From Verrucomicrobiota bacterium (GTDB lineage Bacteria > Verrucomicrobiota > Verrucomicrobiia > Opitutales > Opitutaceae): a stretch of DNA of 64,000 nt. The position numbers and the translations under genes were made by a program. Positions 33,850 to 46,412 of this stretch are shown piece by piece (the stretch's first letter is position 1; each line of letters opens with the position of its first letter). The DNA is taken from contig JACRQG010000009.1 of the NCBI GenBank assembly GCA_016222805.1, positions 23,005 to 87,004 on the forward strand, given 5' to 3'. The notes beneath the pieces are model-generated. The model was given only the letters and a program-made list of their open reading frames with translations. It was not told the origin of the DNA and did no database searches.

Positions 33850-34605
33850 TTACTTGCCCGGCAGTTTCACCTGCACCCCGGCGGACTCTTCCTTCTTGCC
33901 CTCCCCTGCCGGGGTTGCCGCCGCCGGAGCCGGTGACGCCGGGAGCGTCGCCCGCACGGCCATGGCCCGCTGGGTCCATGCGCTCGAAACGTCGATTTGC
34001 ATCAACTGGTCGACATACTTCTGCGCCTCCACCGCGTCCTTGGCCTCCACGGCCAGGCTCGTCAGGTGATAGGCTGCCTCGGTCCGCACCGCCTTGAATT
34101 GCTTCGCATCGTCGGCGAGTTGCTTCAGTTCCCGGGTGGAGTCAGCTGCCTTGCCGGACTGGGCGAGCGCCAGCGCGCGCCCGAGCTTGGCCCGCGCGGC
34201 CAGCGGTCCTTCCTTGAGGGAGGCCTGGGCCTTTTCGTAACCGGCCAGCGCATCGGCCGGTTTGCCCGCCTTGTAGGCGTCGTCCGCCAGCCGAAGCTGC
34301 ACCACTCCGGCCAGAGGGTGACCGTCGTGTGCCGCCGCAAAGCTCTTGAGCTGCTCGGGAGTCGTCGCCGCCGCGTAGGCCTTGCCGACTTCCAGCTCTT
34401 TCTGGTGCTGCAGGTACTCCCAGCCTCCCTTGCCCGCGATCGCGAGCACCACGACCGCGCACACCCCCATCACCGCATTGCGGTTCTTCTCCCAGAAGAG
34501 GCGCAGCTTGTCCTCGAACGTGCCGGCCGTGGAGGCATCGACCGCGACAAGATTGCGGTCATCACCGGCGGGATTCGGTTGGGAAGGAGTGGCAGGCGTG
34601 CTCAT
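33850..34605 (-). CDS. Membrane-anchored TPR-like protein (YfgM-like)
   Basis: 251 residues: an N-terminal cytoplasmic segment of about 42 residues, one helix (about 43-59, AVMGVCAVVVLAIAGKGG), and a helical repeat region with Ala-rich TPR-like pairs (AYAAATTPEQLKSFAAAHDG, ADDAYKAGKPADALAGYEKA). It ends in a disordered Ala/Pro/Glu tail. The layout is that of YfgM (ancillary SecYEG/periplasmic chaperone interactor) and similar tetratricopeptide proteins, though family membership is not certain. The ATG at 34605 is favoured over 34644. Confidence 0.72.
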   Translation of the reverse strand: MSTPATPSQPNPAGDDRNLVAVDASTAGTFEDKLRLFWEKNRNAVMGVCAVVVLAIAGKGGWEYLQHQKELEVGKAYAAATTPEQLKSFAAAHDGHPLAGVVQLRLADDAYKAGKPADALAGYEKAQASLKEGPLAARAKLGRALALAQSGKAADSTRELKQLADDAKQFKAVRTEAAYHLTSLAVEAKDAVEAQKYVDQLMQIDVSSAWTQRAMAVRATLPASPAPAAATPAGEGKKEESAGVQVKLPGK

Positions 34606-34689
34606 GCGGCGGGTTTTGGGAAAAGGAACCGCCGAAGAGAGCAAAAGCCCGGGGGCATGTAAATGCCGGAAACGGACCGTTTCCGGGCG

Positions 34690-35547
34690 TCAGTCGAACA
34701 CCACCGTCTTGTTGCCGTACGCGAGCACGCGCCCCTCCAGGTGCCACCGCACGGCCTGGGCCAACACCAGCCGCTCCAGATCTCGCCCCATCCGCACAAG
34801 ATCCGGCACGTCGTGCCGGTGGGTCACCCGCACCACATCCTGGTGGATGATCGGCCCCTCATCGAGGTCCCGGGTCGCGTAATGGGCCGTCGCGCCGATC
34901 AACTTCACCCCGCGGGCATGCGCCTGATGATACGGTTTGCCGCCTGCAAATGCGGGCAGGAACGAATGATGGATGTTGATCACCGGCCTTCCGAGGCGGT
35001 CGAGGAAGTCGGCCGACAGCACCTGCATGTAACGCGCCAGCACGACCAGATCCGCCTGCACCGTGCGCAGGATCTCCAATTGCCGTGCCTCCGCCGCCGC
35101 CTTGGTCTCCGCCGTCACCGGCACGTAATGGAAGGGCAGGCCGTACCCGATCGCCGCCGCCTCGAGGTCGCGGTGGTTGCCCATTACGGCGACGATGTCG
35201 CCGGCAAAATCCCCCGCCTTCCAGCGCAGGACCAAATCGTGAAAACAGTGATCCGCCTTGGAAACCAGCACCGCCAGTCGCGCGCGGCGCGCGGTGGTCA
35301 GGACCTTGGCGTGCATCCCCAGCGTGGCGGCGAAACGGCCGAACTCGGCCGCCGCTTCGCTCGCGCCCGCCTCCTGCGGCACCCACTCCACCCGCTGGAA
35401 AAATACCCCCGCCTCCATGTCGCGATGCTGATCGGCATGGAGGATGTTGCCTCCGCGCTGATAGATCCAACCCGCCACCCGGGCCACGAGGCCGGGCTGG
35501 TCGGGACCATGCAGGAGCGCAATCAAGGTGGAGGATTCCGAGGGCAT
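34690..35547 (-). CDS. purU: Formyltetrahydrofolate deformylase
   Basis: Hydrolyses 10-formyltetrahydrofolate to formate and tetrahydrofolate, balancing the one-carbon pool and supplying formate for purine synthesis. The 285 residues match PurU: an N-terminal ACT-type regulatory domain (GPDQPGLVARVAGWIYQRGGN, residues 14-34) and a formyltransferase-type catalytic domain with the VINIHHSFLPAF triad region and a later GPIIHQDV. The ATG at 35547 gives the usual length. It precedes the TPR gene on the same strand by 84 bases and follows the LysM gene by 147 bases. Confidence 0.93.
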   Translation of the reverse strand: MPSESSTLIALLHGPDQPGLVARVAGWIYQRGGNILHADQHRDMEAGVFFQRVEWVPQEAGASEAAAEFGRFAATLGMHAKVLTTARRARLAVLVSKADHCFHDLVLRWKAGDFAGDIVAVMGNHRDLEAAAIGYGLPFHYVPVTAETKAAAEARQLEILRTVQADLVVLARYMQVLSADFLDRLGRPVINIHHSFLPAFAGGKPYHQAHARGVKLIGATAHYATRDLDEGPIIHQDVVRVTHRHDVPDLVRMGRDLERLVLAQAVRWHLEGRVLAYGNKTVVFD

Positions 35548-35642
35548 GAGAAGGAGGGTTTGGGACCGCCGCAGATGTCGGTGCTGACCGGCGCCGTGTC
35601 GGACCGGGCGGAACGTGACGCGGCTTTACTTCGTCTCCGATT

Positions 35643-35670
35643 CCTTGTGGGCGGAGCGACCCCGCCCCGC
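35643..35670. repeat. Single REP-like palindrome
   Basis: Reads CCTTGTGGGCGGAGCGACCC followed by CGCCCCGC. It is the left-hand unit type of the paired elements at 18537, 23626 and 49003 but has no partner, so it may be a solo or decayed unit. It lies between the LysM and purU genes. Confidence 0.75.
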
Positions 35671-35694
35671 CTGCACCAAAGTAACCTCATCGTC

Positions 35695-36570
35695 CTAATT
35701 CCGGGGAATCTGCAGTTCGGTGCCGACATCGAGCCCGCCATCCGCACCGACCTTGCCACGGTTGGCCTCGAGGATCAGGCGCCACTTGTCGGCATCCCCG
35801 TAAACGCGCTCGGCGATCTTGAGTAGGGTATCACCCTCGCGAACGGTGTAGCGGCTGGGTGAACGGGAGCCGGATTTCGACCGGGAGCCGCCTTCGGCCT
35901 GTGCCGTGAGTTTGTCGGCACTCAGGCCCGCATCCGCCATGGCCCGCGCAATCGTGCGGAGCTGCTCGCGCACCTGCGCCGCCGCGTTCTCGGCCTCCAC
36001 GCGCAGGCGTTTCTCGACCCGGACGTCCTCCTCCAGCTTGGCGAGCGACGCCCTGGCCCGTTTCACGTCCTCGGCGGCCGACTTGAGATCGGCGCCCAAC
36101 TCCGCGTTGGCGCGCTTGAGGCGTTCCACCTCGGTGAGCAAGCCGGTCATCTCCTGCTTGAACTGGGCGAACGACTTCAGCCCCGCGGCAAGGCGCTCCT
36201 CCGCCGGATCGGCCTTGGCAGCCGTCTCGGCGGCCGGTCGCGGCCGGTCCCGCTCTGCCCGGAGCTTGGCATTGGCGGTGCGCAGGGTCGCCAGTTCCCG
36301 GGCGGCCTCGTTCAACTGGTCCACCAGCTTGGCCATCTCACCCGCAGTGCCGCTACCTTCCGCCCGTCCTCCGGATCGGCGCTCCGCCGCCGCCGTCTCC
36401 GTCGCCGTCACCGGCCCGCGGGCGGGCTCGTCGCGACTTTCGGCGCGGCTGGCGGACTCGCCGGCCGCGGCACTCGACTCGGTGTTCTCGGAGGAGGAGA
36501 CCCCGGCACATCCGGCGGCGAACGCCAGCAGGCCGAGGGCAAGCGCGGGACGAAACAGGCGGGAAGGCAT
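35695..36570 (-). CDS. LysM-domain lipoprotein with coiled coil
   Basis: 291 residues. A lipobox (LLAFAAGC, Cys21) predicts lipid anchoring. A Ser/Ala/Glu-rich linker leads to a long alpha-helical coiled-coil segment (about 75-215) containing Leu- and Glu-rich heptads, and a C-terminal LysM domain (about 240-290; YTVREGDTLLKIAERVYGD) that should bind peptidoglycan. Such lipoproteins link the outer membrane to the cell wall. It lies between carB and purU on the minus strand with a 172-base gap to carB, so cotranscription with carB is uncertain. Confidence 0.88.
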   Translation of the reverse strand: MPSRLFRPALALGLLAFAAGCAGVSSSENTESSAAAGESASRAESRDEPARGPVTATETAAAERRSGGRAEGSGTAGEMAKLVDQLNEAARELATLRTANAKLRAERDRPRPAAETAAKADPAEERLAAGLKSFAQFKQEMTGLLTEVERLKRANAELGADLKSAAEDVKRARASLAKLEEDVRVEKRLRVEAENAAAQVREQLRTIARAMADAGLSADKLTAQAEGGSRSKSGSRSPSRYTVREGDTLLKIAERVYGDADKWRLILEANRGKVGADGGLDVGTELQIPRN

Positions 36571-36742
36571 CCCGCCAGCAAAGAACCTGCGCGGTGGTTG
36601 GCAATCCTGCGTGCAGCCCGCGGCCGGCGAAGCACACTGCGTCGTCTCTCGTCCCCAAGGCGAGGGTCGGAACCTCCCCGGCGGTCGCCGGCCCAGGCCG
36701 GCGGATGGGGAATCGCCGCTCCGGGCTGCGCGGCGATCGGCC

Positions 36743-39982
<3,240 letters not shown>

Positions 39983-40187
39983 GGACGTGGATTTTGGCGA
40001 GGGTTGGGGCCGTCGAAACCATGGGCAAGCGGGAAAGCGGCCCGTCCCGAAATCGATGCGCGGCCCTGTTTCCGGCAAGCCGGGAACAGGGAAAGACGCT
40101 GCCCCCGGCGCCGCGTGAACTCGGGGGCGGCCCGGGCAACCACCGCTCCCGCGCCGCGAGCCGGCCGGTGGGAGTTCCCCCGGCCCT

Positions 40188-41444
40188 TCAGCCGAGTTTC
40201 TCCACGCCCACGCCGAGAACCTTCGCCGCCGCAGCCTTGTCGCCCCGGCAGGCGTGCAACACCTGGTCGACGTACTGCTTTTCCTGGCCCGCCAGGAATT
40301 CGCTCAGGGTCGGCCAGTGCTTGAGCTCCCGCAGGCGCAGCGGCAGCTGCTGCGACGTCACCACCCGGCTTTCCGTCGTCGCCGCGATCTTCGAGACCAC
40401 CTGGTAGAGTTCCGTGAGGTTGCCCGGCCAGTGGTAGGCGGACATCATCGCCAGCGCATCGTCGGTGAACTCGATCAGGTTGCTGTCGAACAGCGGATTC
40501 GTCGCCTGCGCCGTGTAGTGCTTCACCAGCAGCGGCACGTCTTCCAGTCGGTCGCGCAGGGGCGGACACTGCACCGGCAGCGAGGCGACGCGGTAGAAGA
40601 GCTCGTCGTGGAACTTGCCCTCGTCGACCAGCTTTTCGAGGTCCTCACCCGAGGTGCAGAGGAGGCGGAAACCGTGGGCCGTGTTGCGCAGCACGCTCAC
40701 GAGCTCCTTTTGCGCCGCCTCGGAAAGACACTGCAGGTGTTGCAGGAAAAGCGTGCCGCCCTTGGCCTGCCTCACCCAAGACCCGCCCTCCCCGTTCTGC
40801 CCGAGCAATCCCTCGCGCAGGTTGGCCTCGGAGCAGAGGGCGCAGTCGATCCGGACAAACGCCGATTCCGGCGCGCCGCTCGCCGCATGCAGGATCTCGG
40901 CCACGGCACTCTTGCCCGTGCCGTTTTCCCCGACCAGCAGCACCGGCGTGCGCACGGTGGCGAGCTTCTTCACCTGCGTGATCAGCTTCGCCAGCTTGGT
41001 GCTCTTCCCGATCAGCCGGCCCTCGATGTCCGCCGCCTTGGCCCCGGGCGCCAGCCCGACCAGCGACCGCTCCGCCTGGAATTTCCGAAACTCCAGCCCC
41101 CGCCGCAGCGTGGCGATCAACTCGTCGACGCGGAAGGGCTTTTGCAGGTAGTCGAACGCGCCGTATTTCAGGGCCTGGACCGCGCTTTCCGTCGACGCGT
41201 ACGCGGTCATGATGATGACCACGGCGCTCGGATCGTAGAGCTTGAGTTGCTTCAGCAGCGTGATGCCGTCCATCGGCTTCATGTCGATGTCGGCCAGCAC
41301 CAGGTCGAACTTCTCCGCCTTGTAGCGCACCATCGCCTTCTCGCCGTCCGTCGCAAACGAGGTCGCAAACCCCGTGGGCTGGATGACGGCCTCGAGCATC
41401 TCGTGGATGGAGACGAGGTCGTCGACGATGAGGACGGAGGACAT
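40188..41444 (-). CDS. NtrC-like response regulator with degenerate sigma-54 activator features
   Basis: 418 residues with a REC domain (Asp8, Asp9, phosphoacceptor Asp52, Lys in YLQKPF), a AAA+ domain and a shortened Fis-type DNA-binding end. The Walker A GENGTGKS is intact, but Walker B is LFLQHL instead of LFLDEI, the sigma-54-contacting GAFTGA loop is deleted ([20 protein letters not shown]), and sensor II reads WPGNLTEL where WPGNVREL is usual. The helix-turn-helix stops at LGVGVEKLG, without the final recognition helix; the bases downstream do not restore it in another frame. It probably cannot activate sigma-54 polymerase and may act by binding or as a signal adaptor. The neighbour is pilC. 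Confidence 0.85.
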   Translation of the reverse strand: MSSVLIVDDLVSIHEMLEAVIQPTGFATSFATDGEKAMVRYKAEKFDLVLADIDMKPMDGITLLKQLKLYDPSAVVIIMTAYASTESAVQALKYGAFDYLQKPFRVDELIATLRRGLEFRKFQAERSLVGLAPGAKAADIEGRLIGKSTKLAKLITQVKKLATVRTPVLLVGENGTGKSAVAEILHAASGAPESAFVRIDCALCSEANLREGLLGQNGEGGSWVRQAKGGTLFLQHLQCLSEAAQKELVSVLRNTAHGFRLLCTSGEDLEKLVDEGKFHDELFYRVASLPVQCPPLRDRLEDVPLLVKHYTAQATNPLFDSNLIEFTDDALAMMSAYHWPGNLTELYQVVSKIAATTESRVVTSQQLPLRLRELKHWPTLSEFLAGQEKQYVDQVLHACRGDKAAAAKVLGVGVEKLG

Positions 41445-41512
41445 GAAGCGGAAGGGAGGCGCCGACGCTTCGCGAGCCGGCGCGGGATGTCAAACGGCGC
41501 GTGCGCCGGACA

Positions 41513-42688
41513 TCAATTCAGGCCACCGGCGACGGCGCCGAGTTGGAAGATCGGGAGGAACATCGCCATGACGATGCCGCCCACGACCACGCCGAGGAAG
41601 ACGATGAGCATCGGCTCGATCAGGGAGGTGAGCGCGGCGACGGTCGCCTCGCACTCGGTGTCGTAGAAGTCGGCGATCTTGTTCATCATGCCGTCGACGT
41701 TGCCGGTGGACTCGCCCGCCTTGACCATGTGCTTCATCATCGGCGGGAAAAAGGGATTGGTGGCCAGCACCTCGGAGACCTGGCCGCCCTGGCTCACGTG
41801 CTTGGCAATCTCCTCGCAGGCGTCCTCGATCTGCACCTTGCCGCTGGCCGCAGAGACGATCTCCAGCGTGCGCAGGATCGGCACGCCGGAGCGGATAAGG
41901 GTCGCGTAGGTGCGGCAGAAACGGGAGAGGGCGATCTTGTGGATCAGGTTGCCGAAAATGGGGGCGCGCACGAGGAAGTTGTCCTTGGTGCGACGGCCGT
42001 TGGGCGTGGCGGTGAACTTGCCCGTGCCCCACCAGGTGGCGTAGGCCCCGAGGGCCAGCGCCCACCAATACGCCTTCATGAAGTCCGACAGGTCGATCAG
42101 GAACTGGGTCGGCGCGGGCAGTTTCGCACCGAAGTCGGCGAACATGGCCGCGAACACCGGGATGACGAAGATCAGCAGCACGTTCACCAGCGCAACCGCC
42201 AGGCCGATGACGGCGATCGGGTAGGTCATCGCCGACTTCACCTTCTTCTGCAGCTTGACCGTGGACTCGAAGTAGCCGGCGACCTTCCCGAGGATCTCCG
42301 CCAGGCCGCCGCTCGCCTCGCCGGCCTCGACCATCGAGACGAAGAGCGAGTTGAAGGCGTTGGGGAATTTCTTCACCGCGGAGGAGAAGGAATTGCCTTG
42401 GGAGATGTCCGCCCGGACGTCGCGGATCACGATCCGGAAGCAGGGATCCTCCGTCTGATCCTGGAGGGCTTCCAGGCATTGCACCAGGGGCAGGCCGGCG
42501 CTGAGGAGGGAGGCAATCTGCTGGGTGAAGATGGCGAGTTCGCCAAGGGGCAGCTTGTACGTCTTGGCCTTCTTCTCGAGCGCCTTCTGTTTGGCCAGCG
42601 CCTGCGCCGCGGCCACGCCGCCTTTCTTGGTGGATGCCGAACGGGAGGATTGGGCCTGGTTGGAGGCCGCCGGGGAAAGCAGTGCCAT
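41513..42688 (-). CDS. pilC: Type II secretion/type IV pilus inner-membrane protein (PilC/GspF)
   Basis: 391 residues with two homologous T2SSF domains (about 55-180 and 255-380) each preceding helix pairs, typical of the inner-membrane platform protein of type IV pili and type II secretion. Visible: FTQQIASLLSAGLPLVQCLE, VEAGEASGGLAEIL, and the second copy FCRTYATLIRSGVPILRTLE, KAGESTGNVDGMM. Three transmembrane segments are predicted, the last at the C-terminus (IEPMLIVFLGVVVGG). The ATG at 42688 is chosen; a TTG at 42709 would add seven residues. It follows the tRNA-Gly by 132 bases and precedes the NtrC-like regulator. Confidence 0.92.
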   Translation of the reverse strand: MALLSPAASNQAQSSRSASTKKGGVAAAQALAKQKALEKKAKTYKLPLGELAIFTQQIASLLSAGLPLVQCLEALQDQTEDPCFRIVIRDVRADISQGNSFSSAVKKFPNAFNSLFVSMVEAGEASGGLAEILGKVAGYFESTVKLQKKVKSAMTYPIAVIGLAVALVNVLLIFVIPVFAAMFADFGAKLPAPTQFLIDLSDFMKAYWWALALGAYATWWGTGKFTATPNGRRTKDNFLVRAPIFGNLIHKIALSRFCRTYATLIRSGVPILRTLEIVSAASGKVQIEDACEEIAKHVSQGGQVSEVLATNPFFPPMMKHMVKAGESTGNVDGMMNKIADFYDTECEATVAALTSLIEPMLIVFLGVVVGGIVMAMFLPIFQLGAVAGGLN

Positions 42689-42820
42689 AAGACCGGGATG
42701 AAAAGCCAACCGGTTGCGCCTCGCAACCCCGATTTCGGATGCGCGACATCGCGTCTTCGTTTTCGCCCCGGGGATTTGACCGCCTTTTCACACTTCAGCA
42801 CGGTCCGGCCGGCGGCTGGT

Positions 42821-42890
42821 GCGGGCGGACGGAATCGAACCGACGAGACCTGCTTGGAAGGCAGGAGTTTTGCCACTAAACTACGCCCGC
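42821..42890 (-). tRNA. tRNA-Gly (anticodon TCC)
   Basis: Read on the minus strand, the acceptor arm GCGGGCG at 42890-42884 pairs with CGCCCGC at 42827-42821. The anticodon arm is CCTGC-CTTCCAA-GCAGG, giving anticodon TCC, which decodes GGA/GGG glycine codons. The T-arm contains TTCGATT with one U-U mismatch in the stem. No CCA is encoded. It lies between pilC and rsmE. Confidence 0.95.
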
Positions 42891-43088
42891 AGGGCGCCGA
42901 GGCCGCCCAGCTTCCGCGGGATCGCCCGCCGGTCAAGCCTGCAGCAGATTTCACCTCGATCCGGGTGCGAATCGTTCCCCGCCACTTCGCACCCCGGTGG
43001 GGGCTGCCGCCGACGCCCTCGCCGTTTCGACACCTTCCTCCAAAACCGGGGATTGCCGCCCCGCCGCGGGCGCCAAGGCTCCGGTCCG

Positions 43089-43805
43089 TTGAACCTGATC
43101 CTCTTCGAACGCGACGAACTCGACCGCCCCCTGCCTCGCCCGGACCGGCGCGCCCGGCACCTGCTCGACGTCCTGCGCCGCTCCCCGGGCGAGACCTTTG
43201 ACGCCGGACTCGTCAATGGCCCGCGCGGCCAGGGCCGCATCGTCACGATTACGGACGAGGCCCTGACGCTCGCCTTCACGTGGCGACACGAGGTCCCCGC
43301 ATCCGAACCCATCACGCTGGTGATTGGCCTGCCGCGGCCCCAAACGGCGCGTGACATCCTGCGCGACGCCACATCCCTCGGCGTGGCCGCCCTGCACTTC
43401 GTCGCCACCGAAAAGGGCGAGCCCAGCTACGCCCACAGCAGCCTCTGGTCGGCGGGCGAGTGGCGGCGGCACGCCATCACCGGGGCGGAACAGGCCTTCA
43501 CCACGCAGCTGCCGGAAGTCACGTGGTCGCGCCCGCTGGCCGACGCGGTTGTCAGCGCGCCCCCGGGCATCCGGATCGCCCTCGATAACTACGAGGCTCC
43601 AGCCCCCCTCGGAAAGATGAAGGTGGTGGAGGGGCAGGCGATCACCCTCGCCGTCGGCGGCGAACGTGGCTGGTCACCCCGGGAACGCGCGCTCCTTCGC
43701 TCCAACGGTTTTGAATTCCGTCATCTTGGTCCGCGGGTGCTGCGCACCGAAACGGCCGTCGCGGTGGCGGTCGCCCTTCTTCGCGCCCATCTCGGGTTGC
43801 TGTGA
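43089..43805 (+). CDS. rsmE: 16S rRNA m3U1498 methyltransferase
   Basis: SPOUT-fold methyltransferase that modifies U1498 of 16S rRNA. The TTG at 43089 starts MNLILFERDEL and gives 238 residues, close to the family norm (about 243). An N-terminal PUA-like domain (RARHLLDVLRRSPGE) precedes the trefoil-knot catalytic part, with LVIGLPRPQTARDILRDATS, ITLAVGGERGWSPRE (SAM loop) and LRTETAVAVAVALLR at the end. No closer ATG exists, so a TTG start is likely. It is convergent with rsmD across 27 bases. Confidence 0.92.
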   Translation: MNLILFERDELDRPLPRPDRRARHLLDVLRRSPGETFDAGLVNGPRGQGRIVTITDEALTLAFTWRHEVPASEPITLVIGLPRPQTARDILRDATSLGVAALHFVATEKGEPSYAHSSLWSAGEWRRHAITGAEQAFTTQLPEVTWSRPLADAVVSAPPGIRIALDNYEAPAPLGKMKVVEGQAITLAVGGERGWSPRERALLRSNGFEFRHLGPRVLRTETAVAVAVALLRAHLGLL

Positions 43806-43832
43806 ATTGCCGGCGGGCCCGCCAGACCAGCG

Positions 43833-44423
43833 TCAATTCTCCGCCCGGGGCACCGGTCGAAAGAAACCCACCGTCGGTTGCCGCGCGCCCTTGCCGATGC
43901 GTTTCACGAGAACCCATCCCGGCGGATTCAGGGTGATTTCGCCGGGGTATTCGAACGCCACAATCGCTTCGGGCTTGGGGGCCAGGAGGTCCGCCAGCCG
44001 CGCAAACAGCAGCGGAGCCACCTCCTCGATTAACTCGTACGGGGGGTCCACAAATACCAGGTCAGGCACCTGCCCCGTACCGGTGAGTCCCGGCTGGCAC
44101 GCATCGCCGGGACGGATTTCGACGGCTCCCGCGGTGATGCGCGCCGTCCCGAGGCTTCGACTCACGGAGGCGACGTTGCGCCGGAGGCAGGCCAACGCCT
44201 TTGGATCCCGCTCGACGAACACCCCGCCCGCCGCCCCACGGCTCAGCGCCTCCAGGCCATAGGCTCCGCTGCCGGCGAACAAGTCGAGGAACGTCGCTCC
44301 GGGCACAAACGCCGCGAGGCTGGAAAAGACCGCCTGCCTCATCCCGTCGGTGGCCGGTCGCACGCGGTCACCCTTTGGCACCTCCAAGGGAATTCCCCTG
44401 GCATCACCTCCGCTGATGCGCAT
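43833..44423 (-). CDS. rsmD: 16S rRNA (guanine966-N2)-methyltransferase
   Basis: 196-residue Rossmann-fold methyltransferase. Family signatures include MRISGGDARGIPLEVPKG at the start, RPATDGMRQAVF, the SAM loop FLDLFAGSGAYGLEALSRGA, and the catalytic DPPY in LVFVDPPYELIEE. The length agrees with E. coli RsmD (198). It is convergent with rsmE, so two small-subunit rRNA methylases face each other. The ATG at 44423 starts the conserved first strand directly. Confidence 0.93.
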   Translation of the reverse strand: MRISGGDARGIPLEVPKGDRVRPATDGMRQAVFSSLAAFVPGATFLDLFAGSGAYGLEALSRGAAGGVFVERDPKALACLRRNVASVSRSLGTARITAGAVEIRPGDACQPGLTGTGQVPDLVFVDPPYELIEEVAPLLFARLADLLAPKPEAIVAFEYPGEITLNPPGWVLVKRIGKGARQPTVGFFRPVPRAEN

Positions 44424-44846
44424 GAGCCCTCCTTCCCCATCGCGGGACCGTCGCCCGGGCGGGACTCGAGCCGCCGGCGTCCACCGGACGGGTGACTTGC
44501 GCTCCGGCCAATTCGAATTTCATCAGACCCATGGCTGCCATCCATCGAGGCCGAACTTCCTCCACGAGCAATCCTTCGTTGGCGAATCCCCGGCGGGCTG
44601 AGAGCACCCTCACGCGAACCGCCGCGGGGTCTCCGCCGCCCTGCCCGCTTTCTCGCGACCGGCAGGCGCCGGTAGGTTGACGGGCGGCGCCGCGCGAAGA
44701 AGTGGCGAACGCGGCGAAACATAGAAATTGCACCGGTGTCGAGTCTTGCCAATGTCTGTCCTTCACGCTCGCGACAGCCTGGGGCCGCCGACTTCCCGGT
44801 GCATTCGCGGGCTGTTGGTCGTTGCCCGAGTCAGGACTGCCAAACC
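44424..44846. other. Divergent intergenic region without a recognised gene
   Basis: A 423-base gap between rsmD and the repeat-protein gene. Short frames on both strands are rich in Arg, Pro and Gly and do not look real. A T-arm-like sequence at 44457-44476 was examined as a tRNA and rejected. No promoter could be assigned. Confidence 0.5.
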
Positions 44847-46412
44847 ATGAACCCACTCCGCTCCTCGCTCCTTGCCGCCTGGGCCCTGGCCCTGGCAGGG
44901 GCCGCCATGCAGGGTGCGGACGGAACGGGCCGCGCCCTGGAGCGGGAGTTCAATGCTTGGCCCTTCCTGGTGGAGAGCCGGGCCGAAGGGGCGGGCAACC
45001 TGCACGTCTCGAGCCGCGTGGGCCCCCTGTGGTTTTCGCAACCCGGAGCAGACCGGGAGGGGCGGACCGCCCGCGGCTTCCGACCCTTTTGGGTCGAATT
45101 CGAGCCGACGCAGGGGAAACCCGGCTCGCAGCTTGTTCTCTACCCGCTGTTCAACCTGACGCAGGACGAAAGCACCTACCGCTGGAGCGTCTTCGAGCTC
45201 ATTCGCCGACAAGGACGGCGCGACGGAGCCCCCGCCCCGACGGAAGCGTTCGATCGCCGCCATGAATTCGAGGTCTTTCCCTTTTGGTTCGAGCGGGATT
45301 TCGCCGAACCGGAGCTCAATTACCGGGCCCTCTTCCCCATCCACGGCACGGTGCGGCAAAAGCTGGGGATCGAACGCGTGTCCTGGACCCTGTTTCCCCT
45401 CTATGTGGAAAGCGAACGTCGCGGGGCCGTGACCCAGTATTTTCCATGGCCGTTCCTGCGCCGCACGACCGGGGCCGCCCGGGGCGGCGGTCTCTGGCCC
45501 CTGTACACAACGGTTGAACGCCCGGGCGAATCGAGTTCGACCTACCTCCTTTGGCCCCTCGTGTACCGGCTGTCACGCGAACCCACGCCCGACGATCCCC
45601 CCGGGACCCCGGCGCGGCGTGATGTCGGCGTGTTGCCCTTCTATGCCGCCAGCTCCGGCCCCGGCTACGTGAGCGAGACCTACCTCTGGCCCTTCTTCGG
45701 CTACACCGAACGCACCCTGCCCGCGCCCTACCGCGAGACCCGCTACCTCTGGCCCTTCTGGGTCCAAGGGCAGGGGGACGGACGCCACGTGAACCGCTGG
45801 GGCCCCTTCTACACGCATTCGGTCATCAAGGGCTACGACAAGCAGTGGGTCGCCTGGCCGCTCTATCGCCAGGCCCGCTGGGTTGACGAAGGTATCGAGC
45901 GAGAGCGCCGGCAACTGCTCTATTTCCTCTACTGGCACGAGGAGCAACGCGCCGCCGGCCGGCCGCAGTCCCCGGTCGCGGAGCTCACCCACGTCTGGCC
46001 GTTCTTCAGCGGCTGGGACAACGGGGCCGGTCGTCGCCAGTGGCAGCTGTTCAGCCCGCTGGAAGTGTTCTTCCCCGGTAACGCCAAGGTTCGCCAGACC
46101 TGGTCCCCGCTCTTCGCCGTCGCCCGCCACGACCAGCGGGCCCCCGGCCATACCCGCACCTCCCTGTTCTGGAACGCCGTCACCGCCGAATCCCAGGCGC
46201 AGGAGCAGCGTTCGGAGTTTCACCTCGGCCCGCTGCTCAGCGTCTCCCGCGCCGGCGGCGAACGCCGCATCGCCGTGGGTAACGGGCTCTTTGGCTTCCA
46301 CCGGGCGGCCGGCGGCGGCTGGCGGGTGTTCTGGTGGGACTACCCCGCCCGCGCCGCCTCCGCTGCGACCACCGCCCAACCTGCGCCGTCCTCACCCTCC
46401 CCCCGCCCATGA
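44847..46412 (+). CDS. Exported aromatic-Pro repeat protein at the head of an MCE transport operon
   Basis: Not a recognised family. The ATG at 44847 gives 521 residues with a signal peptide (MNPLRSSLLAAWALALAGAA). The body is built of about 18 repeated short motifs of the form aromatic-Pro-Phe/Leu-aromatic, such as WPFF (281, 384), WPLY (217, 337), YPLF (99), FPFW (144), FPLY (183) and LPFY (263). Spacing is often 16-21 residues between 144 and 340. Strands between them are short, aromatic and charged, with no long hydrophobic helix apart from the signal. A transmembrane or periplasmic beta structure is likely. The stop overlaps mlaE (ATGA), so it is presumably made together with the Mla-type transporter. 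The specific role is unknown. Confidence 0.82.
   Translation: MNPLRSSLLAAWALALAGAAMQGADGTGRALEREFNAWPFLVESRAEGAGNLHVSSRVGPLWFSQPGADREGRTARGFRPFWVEFEPTQGKPGSQLVLYPLFNLTQDESTYRWSVFELIRRQGRRDGAPAPTEAFDRRHEFEVFPFWFERDFAEPELNYRALFPIHGTVRQKLGIERVSWTLFPLYVESERRGAVTQYFPWPFLRRTTGAARGGGLWPLYTTVERPGESSSTYLLWPLVYRLSREPTPDDPPGTPARRDVGVLPFYAASSGPGYVSETYLWPFFGYTERTLPAPYRETRYLWPFWVQGQGDGRHVNRWGPFYTHSVIKGYDKQWVAWPLYRQARWVDEGIERERRQLLYFLYWHEEQRAAGRPQSPVAELTHVWPFFSGWDNGAGRRQWQLFSPLEVFFPGNAKVRQTWSPLFAVARHDQRAPGHTRTSLFWNAVTAESQAQEQRSEFHLGPLLSVSRAGGERRIAVGNGLFGFHRAAGGGWRVFWWDYPARAASAATTAQPAPSSPSPRP

Noticed and set aside
40100..40187. Frameshift restoring the NtrC-like HTH
   Set aside because: Translation of the downstream bases in other frames gave no Fis-type helix sequence, so the truncation is taken as real.
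40254..41666. Plus-strand frame opposite the NtrC-like gene
   Set aside because: Antisense shadow; no recognisable domain, and the minus-strand gene has clear REC and AAA+ motifs.
44457..44476. T-arm-like sequence (GGCGGCTCGAGTCCCGCC on the minus strand) suggesting a tRNA
   Set aside because: The upstream anticodon region lacks a 7-base loop with U33, and no matching acceptor 5' half was found. It may be chance or a remnant.
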